Below are positions 1 through 10,300 of a stretch of 64,000 nt of DNA, one piece after another. The stretch is from NCBI GenBank assembly GCA_026225945.1, contig JAMJFZ010000818.1:6499501-6563500 (forward strand), read 5' to 3'. A program made the position numbers and the translations under genes. This stretch comes from Cricetomys ansorgei. Taxonomy: Eukaryota; Chordata; Mammalia; Rodentia; Nesomyidae. The notes below the pieces were generated by a model. It saw only the letters and a list, made by a program, of their open reading frames with translations. It ran no database searches and was not told the origin of the DNA. The stretch's first letter is position 1; each line of letters begins with the position of its first letter.

Positions 1-1185
1 CACACGCATGAAGACGTGTCGGGGACAGAGGCAGGAGTCTAGCTGGCGCTTGCTGGCTCCCAGCCTAGATGCAGATTCATCGAGGGAGAGTAAAACAGAG
101 CACACTGACAGCCTCCTCTGACCTCCATGGGCAGATGCACAAACCTACACTCACAGTATGTAAATGAACTGAAATGAGATGCGTGAGTTTGGGCAGGAGG
201 CTGTCCCAGAGAGCCAGGGCCTTCACCATGAGCAGGACAGGACATGAGGAGCACGTGGCTGAGCGTGAAGTCAGCTGTTTTGAAGTTTTGGTGACCTCGG
301 TGGCTGGGTACCTTGTCCTGGGGGATTGAGAACAGACAACGTCTTGGGGTATGAAGATTACACAGAGAGGGTGGGTGGGGCATGGCTAGGCCTGGGAGTT
401 ACCTAAGCCACATTCCTCACAGGCCCACCCTTCTTGTCCTGGGGCCTGTCCTATCCGTCCAGAGCCAGGCTACACGTGTCAAAACACCTTGAAGTAGAGC
501 AAATGAAATTCTCTGTCTTGATGCCAACTGGCACAGTTGTGGCATCAAACACCTACTGGGTATGCACATCTCTCACAGGGCTGGGAAGGCTGTTGGCAGC
601 AGCGTGCTCCTCTGCTGAACCTGCCTTTAATGTGTGTGTGGGAGGCTGGGGGGGCCGGCGAGCCCCAGGCATCCAGGGGCTCAGCCTCCCCAGTGCTGGG
701 ATTACAGGCGCACGCCACCCACTGCACAGACGCTGACGGTCAGAATCAGGCCCCCGTGCTGGCGAAGCACTCAGTTCACTGACTGAGCCGTCGTCTCCCC
801 AGCCTTGAACCTGCCCTCCGATGTGAGGAAAATCACCCCAGTAACTTTAACTTTATCGAGAAGAACCCTGACGGGTGGCAGATTTCAAGAGCACTACCCA
901 GAAGTTAGCCGTGCTCCAGCAGTCCAATCCCTGCCTCTTCCCACCAAAACCCACACTGGACGTATCTCCACCCCATCGGCTCCAGTCCTCCTTTTATCAT
1001 ACCGCGTTAATCTTTAAAAAAGATCCCCAAAAAAAGACCGCCGCCACGTCGGGCTTTGTTTTTATTAAGTCTCCTGTCTGATGAGCCAGGCCCGCTGCCC
1101 TGCCTGGTAATATCCTGGTTAATATCCTGTCCGCCGCCTGCTGCCGCCATCCCTAAGGCGGCCGACCCCCTTTCATTTCCTGCAG
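1..1185 (+). other. IQCE: IQCE intron, 5' part of window
   Basis: This stretch runs into a consensus acceptor (pyrimidine tract then cag) at 1185. It holds a B4-type SINE near 640-805 and otherwise single-copy-looking DNA. The 3' third (about 1000-1185) is unusually CpG-retaining and contains AT-rich blocks such as taatatcctggttaatatcc. No further coding exon could be tied to the IQCE frame, but an alternative exon cannot be excluded. Confidence 0.7.
640..805 (-). repeat. B4-type SINE
   Basis: Read on the minus strand it starts with a tRNA-like head (gacggctcagtcagtgaac) and ends in a B1-like part (gcctgtaatcccagcactgg). The ID head plus B1 body is the B4 layout. Confidence 0.6.
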
Positions 1186-1389
1186 GTCCTTCCAGAACTC
1201 CACGTGCCCTCGCCCTCGCCCTCGCCCTTCAGCGAGTACTCCAAGCCAGACTCCGACAATGAGCCCAACCACGACTCCCACAATAGCACCGGCGAGGAAG
1301 CCCAGCCCGCCCCCACCCCTTACTCTGAAGAGAGGAGACAGGCTGCCATCAGGATCCTGCAGGCCCAGTGGAAAGCCCACAGGAACAAG
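1186..1389 (+). CDS. IQCE: IQCE coding exon (68 codons, phase 0-0)
   Basis: Acceptor tttcctgcag, donor aaggtgagc. It encodes VLPELHVPSPSPSPF, an acidic/polar linker, and a first degenerate IQ motif at its end. A (ccctcg)n run near the start encodes the Pro-Ser repeat. Confidence 0.92.
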
Positions 1390-4300
1390 GTGAGCTTCCC
1401 ACTCCGTGTCCAGCTGCAGAGAGCCACTGGTGTTCTTGCGTTCCCGTCACCCACTCCACTCAGCACCGCACCCCCCACCAGTCATCCACGGGTGCTCAGA
1501 CTGGGGTGGCCTCCAGAGGGTGGGGCTGCTAGCATTGGCCTTTTGAAAGGAGAGGTATGTGCCTGTGATCCCCTTACTGAAGCGGATCAGAAGTTCAAGG
1601 TCAGCCTGAGCCACATGAGACCCTCTCTAAACACAAACTAGTAACGGTCCAGTGGCCTGGCCTTGGCCCTCTTGGATGGCCAAGGGGACAGTGTTTCCAG
1701 GCCTGTCTTCCATCCCTCAGTTTCCCTGGCATAAGCAGCAATCGCTCAGTATCGAACATGGGTCCAGGTGCTCCTCAGGAGACAGGACAAGCCCTCCTTT
1801 CTAGAGACACCAGTTTCAAAGCAAGGAATTGTTGGTTGATCCCCGCTCTAGCAGAGCACAGAGCCTAGAGCCTCTCCCTCTGTCTCTTCATCCATCGTGG
1901 GAGGAGGGTTAGTATGGGCTCCAATCCTTTTATTTATTGGATCTTTTTAAAAGTTAGTTATTCTCTTTAATATTCGAATTGTCCCAGATACGGTCACGAG
2001 GGCCCCTTTGCTCTGGCCTCTGGCTGTCATCTGAGCACATCATGGATTTCTGGCAAAGGAAGGTCCCTGGGCCACCCTGCCCCACACCCGGACCTCGCCA
2101 CTCGGGCCTTGGAAGCCACTTGGCTACTTGTACCATTCTTCAGCCCTTGTTGGCTGTAGCAGAGGGAGGAGAGGAAACTGGGGTAGGCTGCAGGGAGGGG
2201 GAACGTGGGAGTGAACACCACCAAAGTGCGGGGCAAACCTGAACAAAAGTGTCAGGAAGCCCACCGCCGCACAGCAAGTCTACACTGCCGGCCTCGCAAG
2301 GCAGCTGGTCACACTGGGTCCACAGTCAGGCCGCAGAGAGACGTAAGTGCTGGCTCCCGGCTCCATTCTCCCTTCTGTGCGGCTCAAGACCTCAGCCCGT
2401 GGAGTGGAAGACCCACACATAGTTAGGGTGGGCCTTCCCATCCAGGTAACTCAATCTAGAGAGCCTCTCACAGACACACCCGTGGACACGTTTCCAGGGT
2501 GATTCTAAATCCAGCCAAGTTGACAGCCAAGATCGACCCTCACATACGCTGCTGAGCATATTCTTCTACGGAGTGGGAGCCGCTGTCTGTGCCCACTCTG
2601 CTCCCATTAATTCACTTCTCAATTTCCTTATTTCAGAAAAGAAAGGCTGCTCTGGATGAGGTAAGCAGGGTCAATTTCACCCATTTCGAAACACCAATTT
2701 TTACTGTGGTGTAAAGGGACCTTGGAGCAGTGGGGTGGGGCATGTGTGGAGGGTGCAGGTGGGTGGTGGTACGCGCCTGTGGAGGATGCCCCTGCATGGT
2801 CCCGTGCCGGTGTGCGTGGAGGTCATGGAAAGAGGGCGGGAGCCTGCTCTGTCCCTTTCGGCCTTATTCCCTCGAGACGGGGTCCACCACTGAACCTGAA
2901 GCTAAGGCTAGCTGCAGCTGGATCTGCCCCAAATGTGCTGGGGCTATAGGCACCTGTGACCACACCCGGCTTTTTACAGAGGTGCTGGGGATTCAAATTC
3001 AGGTCTTTATGCTTGCACAGAAAGTGCTCTTAACCTCTGAGCCATCGCTCCAGCCCAGTCAAGCGGTATTTAAAGGCTTTTCTCTTAAGTCCTGGTTTTT
3101 CCGGAAATGAGTTCCGACTCAGACAGGAAGTTTAAAATACACTAGTAACAGAAGCATAAAGTGAATGCCTGAATAACTTCACATTTTTAAATGTCTCTAA
3201 CACACCCTTTCCTCCACTCCTGTTCTCAGTTGAGTTGAGCATTCCCACGTGCTCAGCCACAGACACCAGGGCACACATGCTATAAAGCAGGGAGAACTGA
3301 GGTGGCTTGGACACTAGCTGCCATTCTGCATCCCAGGCATCCTCATGGGACACATGGAGATAGACAGCACGGTTGTCCCAACGGGAGACCTGGAGGAGGA
3401 GGAGAAGGTTCTGGAGGCTGTGAAGTTGGATTAAGAGACTGGCATTTGTTACTGGGTCCTCCTTCATGTTAGGCAAGCACTCTACCACTGAGCCACACCC
3501 CAGCCCCTCACTGGGGGATTCTAGGCAGGGGCTCTACCACTAAGCCACACCCTAGCCCCTCACTGGGGGATTCTAGGCAGGTGCTCTGCCACTGAGCCAC
3601 ACCCCAGCCCCTCACTGGGGGATTCTAGGCAGGTGCTCTGCCACTGAGCCACACCCCAGCCCCTCACTGGGGGATTCTAGGCGGGTGCTCTGCCACTGAG
3701 CCACACCCCAGCCCCTCAATGGGGGATTCTAGGCAGGTGCTCTGCCACTGAGCCACACCCCAGCCCCTCACTGGGGGATTCTAGGCGGGTGCTCTGCCAC
3801 TGAGCCACACCCCAGCCCCTCACTGGGGGATTCTAGGCAGGGACTCTACTACTGAGCCACACTCCAGCCCCTTACTGGGGGATTCTAGGCAGGTGCTCTA
3901 CCACTGAGCCATGCCCCAGCCCCTCACTGGGGGATTCTAGGCAGGGACTCTACCACTGAGCCACACCTCAGCCCCTCACTGGAGGATTCTATGCTCTACT
4001 GCTAAACCATGCTTGCAACACTCCCTGTATTTTTATTTTGAGACAGTTTTTTCCACCGGCCCTTTTGTGTTTGTACAGGCTAACGTGAACTTGTGATTCT
4101 CCTTTCTCCTGCTTCAGTCTTAAGTAGTTGAGATAGCAGGCCTGCACTGTCATCCCTCCTCCTTGTGGCTTCTTCCTGCTCAGGTGTCCACTCTTGCTCT
4201 GTGGCTTGCCAGTTAGATTACCTTCCCTGGGGCTGGGCTTCAGCCTGGACACTGCCCTGCTGTTAGGTGTTCTTACATACAACCATGGCCAGAGTCCAGC

Positions 4301-7300
4301 CCACACTTGGGGCTGGATGTCTCTGGCCTCAGTTACTGCCCTTCACTTTGGCTCATTGGTCATTGTGTACACAGTGTGTGCATCCATTTACGTTCAAAAC
4401 AGACTCCAAGAGCTAGGAAGAGCAGGCGTGGCCAGAAACTTCATGGAGTCATAAGTGTAGCAGAGTGCCTCAAAAGGGCTGGGGCACGGCTCAGTGGTAG
4501 AGCCCCTGTCTAGAATCCCCCAGTGAGGGGCTGGGGTGTGGCTCAGTGGTAGAGCAGCTGCCTAGAATCCCCCAGTGAGGGGCTGGGGTGTGGCTCAGTG
4601 GTAGAGCACCTGCCTAGAATCCCCCAGTGAGAGGCTGGGGTGTGACTTAGTGGTAGAGCCTCTGCCTAGAATCCCCCAGTGAGGGGCTGGGCTGTGGCTC
4701 AGTGGTAGAGCAGCTGCCTAGAATCTCCCAGTGAGGGGCTGGGCTGTGGCTCAATGGTAGAGCACCTGCCTAGAATCCCCCAGTGAGGGGCTGGGGCGTG
4801 GCTTAATGGTAGAGCACCTTCCTAGAATCCCCCCAGTGAGGGGCTGGGGGTGGCTTAATGGTAGAGCACCTGCCTAGAATCCCCCAGTGAGGGGCTGGGG
4901 CGTGGCTTAATGGTAGAGCACCTGCCTAGAATCCCCCAGTGAGGGGCTGGGGCGTGGCTTAATGGTAGAGCATCTGCCTAGAATCCCCCAGTGAGGGGCT
5001 CGGGTGTGGCTTAATGGTAGAGCACCTGCCTAGAATCCCCCAGTGAGGGGCTGGGGCGTGGCTTAATGGTAGAGTGCTTATCCAGCATGCATGAGGCCTT
5101 GGGTTCCGTCACCAACACCTAGAAACAGAAAAAGATCTGTGGAGGATGTGTGTGAAAAGGGAGTAGATGAAACAGATCAACCCTGCTGTGAAGACATACC
5201 AGCGTGTAAAGTCTTGAGGGTGGGCACTGTGGCACACACCTGTAATCCCAGCACTCAGGAGGCAGAAGCAGGAGGATCAGCACACACGTTTGCAGCACAC
5301 GGCTGTGTAGCAAGACTCTGACTCGAAAAGCCAAAACAACCCGTGAAGTCTGAACTAATATTAGCAGCTAATGTAACCGTGCTTAGCAGCTGATTCTGTG
5401 TTCAGGATTGGTTTGCTGGGGCAAGCCAGCCCATGCCTTCCTCTCCCTGGAGGACCAGTTCGTGCACCAGCACAAGGGGTTAGGAGGAGGCAGAGGGGAG
5501 GCCCTGAGACTAGGACAGGCCCCTGCATCTGCGTTCTCCCTGCTCTCCTTTAATCTCCGCCCAGGACCATCTTCCAGAAGCTGAGTCCCTCCCTCTTTCC
5601 TGCCAGGCAGCAACTGTGCTCCAAGCGGCCTTCAGGGGACATCTCACTCGTTCGAGGCTGTTACGCAGCAAAGCCCCAGACTCCAGGCCTCCCAGCCTGC
5701 CAGCCCTGCCCAGCCCTCCCAGCCAGGTAACCCTCTGGATGAATGGATACCAGCTGCTCCACCCCTCTCCAGCCCCTCCTACACTCCCTCAACAGAGGAC
5801 TCACAAGCCCTTTGCAGCCCTCCGTCTCCACCCATCCCATGACAGGGACAGCCCAGCCGTGGCCCCTTTGACACAGCCTGGGTGGGTTTAGCTTTGATGC
5901 CCAAGCTAGCACACTCACAGTACCAGCCGTGGCTGATGAAGGTGCAGCCGGAAAGGCCTTACCCCTCCTGCCCCGATACTTGCATGCTGCATTTGGAGAC
6001 GGCAGGGTAGCCCCAGACAGGTCTCTCTCCTGTTGTCATTAGCCGCAGGACTCTCCCACACCCCGTGTCCCAAGCCCCATCTCCCCAGCTGAAGACAACA
6101 TAGCAGAAGAGGAGGCCATCACTGTCATCCAGTCCATCCTCCGGGGATATCTGGCCCAGGCCAGGTTCATGTGAGTGGGGCCAATCAGGGCTCCAGTGGG
6201 ACTCGTAATGATGGACTGTAAGGGGCTTGCTGTGCGAGCCGAGGCCTGGCAGTTCACCATAGCAACTGTTAGGCCTTTTGGGACATTCTTGTTTTACTGT
6301 GGGTATTGTGTGGGCTGTAGGCTCTCACCCTCTGGAGAAGACCTTTCTAGAACATATCTCCTTGATGAGGGAGGCAAGTAGGTGTGTGGCCACCCTGTGG
6401 AGCAAGGTCTGTAAGTGGGTGGGGACTGTGGGCTAGGGCTCACACACTGTCCCTCTTTAAAGAAAAATGTAGCTTGGCACAGTAGTACACACCTGTAATC
6501 CCAGCGCTCAGGAGGCTGCAGCAGGAGGATCATGAATTTGAGATCAGCCTCAGCTACATAAAAGGTTCTGACCTAGCCTGAGCTATATAGTAAGTTCCAG
6601 GCTAGCCTGGCTACAGAGTGAGTTTGCAGCCAGCCTAGGTTATTTAGCAAGACAATCTTAGGAAGACAAACAGTAGAGACTGAGCACCCTGAGCTCAGCA
6701 GGGCCTTGAGGACACAAACCAAGGGTACAGACTCAGGGACAGCAGAGTTAGTTCCCTGCTTCACGGGTGGAAGCGGTAGCTACCCCATGGATCAGAGTGC
6801 CTCGGTGGACAAGCCAGGATGGTCTGCATTCCCTAGCCTCTGGTCAGCCAGAGCTTTCTGTCTTCCAGTGCCAACTGCTGCCGAGGGATGGCCACCTCAT
6901 CTGACAGGGAAGCTGCCTCAACCATTTTCTGGGGATCTACCTCCCCACCCTCCCTCCAGCCTTCTCCTGGTAATTGTATTCAGTTGGTTCTGCCTCAAGG
7001 GGGAGGTGGCCCTACTAGGGGTAAGCCAAAAGAAGGCAGGGCAAGAACGCAAGGGGCTTGTCCTGACAGACTGCTGCCTCAGCCTAAGTCCATAACTTAG
7101 ACCGGAAGTTCGAGACCCCGCTGCTGCTAGGACTCCAGTTGGGGTTCGAGCCTGTGGACTGCATCAGTGACTGTGGTGGTGGCAGGGCCCTGTGTCCGCA
7201 GGTACCCTCAAGCCGTGCAGTCAAAGGTTTCTGGACTTTTCGTTAAGGACCATCAGCCATCAGGGCTCCTTGGGCCAGGGCTTCTCCTGATTGCTTGTTT

Positions 7301-10300
7301 AGAAAAACATCGCTAACATTCCTTTCTCTTCTCCATTAAAGCCCCTAAGCTGGTTGAGGGTGTAGCTTAGCGGTAGCATGTGTGAGGTCCTAGTTCTATT
7401 GAAGACAACAAGCCAGGTGGTGGTGGTGGCGCATGCCTTTAATCCCAGCACTTGGGAGGCAAAGACAGGCAGATCTCTGTGAGTTCGAGGCCAGCCTGGT
7501 CTACAGAGTGAGTTCCAGGACAGCCAGGGTTACACAGAGAAACCCTGTCTCCAAAATTAAAAAATAAAAAACACCAAACACCAGCAAAGGAAAACAACAA
7601 CAAACATTGCATAAAGAAGCCCAAAGCTGGCTCAGAGGAATAGCTCAGTTGAGAAAGTGTTTTCCAGGCAAGCAGAAGGAACTGAGTTAAATTTCTCAGA
7701 GCCCACATTGAAAAAGCCCGTGGGCATTGTGATGCGTGCTTGTAATGCCAGCACTGGAGAGGTAGAGACAGGAAGGCCCCTGGGGCTCCCTAGGCAGCCA
7801 GCTTAGTCAAATCATCGAGTTCCTGGCCACTGGAAATGTCGGCTCAAAAAATAAAAGGCAAAATGGACGGCACTGAAAACAATCCCTAAGATGAACTCTG
7901 GCCCCAGCCCACACATGAACACATGCACACATACACACGTAACTAAGCATGCATGCACATGCACACATGAAAAGCCCAGGGCCTATGCAGACTCACACTG
8001 AGGTGTAGAACCCTGTAGAACCCTGCCTGTGAGGCATCTCTCCTCACACAATAGGCCACTAGTCCGTGGGCTCTACTGTTCTGTGGATACACCTGTGACT
8101 CCTGACCTAGCTACAGAAGCGGCTGTGGGGCGTCGGTCACTGTGAGGTCACTGTGACTGACATTGATGGGGAGGCTGCTGGGAACTTGGGCCACGTCAGA
8201 CATACAAGTTTGGCTGAGGTTCTGCACATGCGTGTGACACCCCAGGGAGCTGAGTCACCGAATGCTTCCCAGAGACCTCTCTGTCCTGGGCTCCCCTGTG
8301 TCAGAGGTCAGACGAGAGCTGCCTGCCAGGGACAGGAGGGTGGGTGGCTGCTGGGGACAGTCAGGCGGGTTGGCTGGTCCCCGCCCAGGACTGGCATGGC
8401 TTATACAGAATGGGGTCCTTCAGGGAAGGACAGCGAGGAGAGCGGTGGGGAGGCTGCCGAGGATGAAGACAAGGCAGTGGAGCCGCCAGACCTGCAGCCC
8501 TGCACAGGTAAATGTGTGGCAGTGGTGGTCAGGGCGGCCCCTTCCCAAGCAGTCCCCCAACTCTAATGGCAGAGGAGGCACACGGTGAAGGCATGTAACT
8601 GATGTAGAATGTGGCCAGCCCTCAGCCTGATCAGCAACTATCTGTACTGTTCCTGTTTTCTCTGAGGTGCTTAAGATGGAACCCAGGGCCTTACACATGC
8701 TAGAGAAGTGCTCTGCTGAGCCACACCCCAGCCCCTCACTGGGGGGTTCTAGGCAGGTGCTCTACCACTGAGCCACACCCCAGCCCCTCACTGGGGGGTT
8801 CTAGGCAGGTGCTCTACCACTGAGCCACACCCCAGCCCCTCACTGGGGGATTCTAGGCAGGGCTCTGCTGAGCCACACCCCACCCCTCACTGGGGGATTC
8901 TGGGCAGGTGCTCTGCCACTGAGCCATGCCCTACAGTTAGGGGCTCTACCACTGACATGTTATCAGCCCTTCATGGGGTGGAGTTTGGGTTATGGACAGG
9001 TACTGTACAGCTGAGCCATGTTCCCAACCCTCATCAGGTTCAGACTGGCTCAGTCACTCCCTTCAGTTCCCTGGAGCCCCATAGGAGCCTATTTTGGAGA
9101 ACCTTCTGCCACACCATGTTTAACCTGTCATCCACTTCAGCTGCCACTTTCCAAGCTGTGTCTGGGCTACAAAACTGAGCTTCACTATTCTCTCCAAACC
9201 CTGGTCTGTACAGCTCAGGGAGCCAAGACAGAAGCCCTCCAATTTCAGGGAAAGGCAGGCCCACTGACGCCGGAACCCCAAAGCCACTGCCAGCCTGCAA
9301 TCCCCGAGGCCCCCAAAGGCTTTAGGCTGCTCTCCAAAAAGCCAGCCATGCTGATCTCACTAGGTCCAGTGTCTGCTGACCTTTAAATTATTTGGTCAGG
9401 GCTGAAATGTTTATTTATGCTGCCCTTTCCTCCTCCTCTTGTCAAATGTAATTTTAAAGTGGCAAATTCACCCACCTGTGTAGACGGGCCCAGAAGCATC
9501 AACCACTCAGCAGGTGCTGCCCCCGGGACATGTGTCCATGTGAGAAAAGTGAATGGCACCCTTATTTGAGCTAACTGTATTGGAGTGTTCATTGGTTGGT
9601 TTGTTGTTGAGACTGGACCTCACTCTGTATGTAGCCCAGGGTAGCCTTTACCTGACGGTCTTGCTTCTGTCTCCCAAGTGCTGGGGTTTACAGATGTAAC
9701 AGCCACACCCAGCCCTTGACTGTGCCTTTAAGGAAAACTGAATGCAGTGGCTCCTGCCTTCAGTCCCAGCAGAGGCAAGAGGATGGTGTGTTCCAAAGAA
9801 GTCCCAGCCGCATTAGCGACTTTGAGGCTCATCTGAGCTGCATGAGATTCTGTCTCAAAAAAGGAAGGGGCTGGAGAGCTGTCTCATTGGTTAGGCGCAC
9901 TAGCTGCTCTTGCTGAGACCTGGGGTCAGCTCACAGCACTCACACAGTGGCTCACAACCATCTGTAACTCCAGTTCCAGGGATCCAAATCCCTCGTCTGG
10001 CCCTGCAGGCTCTGTGCACATGTAGTGCACAGACATGCATGCAGGCAGAACACCTACTCACATAAAATGAAGCTTTTACTTATTTGTTCTTATTTTACAT
10101 ACATTGATGTTTTCCCTGTGTGTGTCTGTGCGAGGGTTACAGACAGCTGTGAGCTGCCATGTGCGTGCTGAGAATTGAACTCAGGTCCTCTGGAAGAGCA
10201 GCCAGTGCTCTCAACCACTGAGAAATCTCTCCAGCCCCCAAAACTTTTTTTTTAAGAGAAGGGGAGGATGGGGAAGAAGATGACGTGAGAAGCTGGGGAG

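Noticed and set aside
4475..5100. tRNA genes suggested by ggctcagtggtagagc
   Set aside because: Only the A-box half is present in each unit; no acceptor stem or T-arm, except in the capping SINE.
3455..5140. CRISPR-like reading of the 52-bp arrays
   Set aside because: Units are head-to-tail copies without unique spacers, in a mammalian intron, and derive from an ID SINE.
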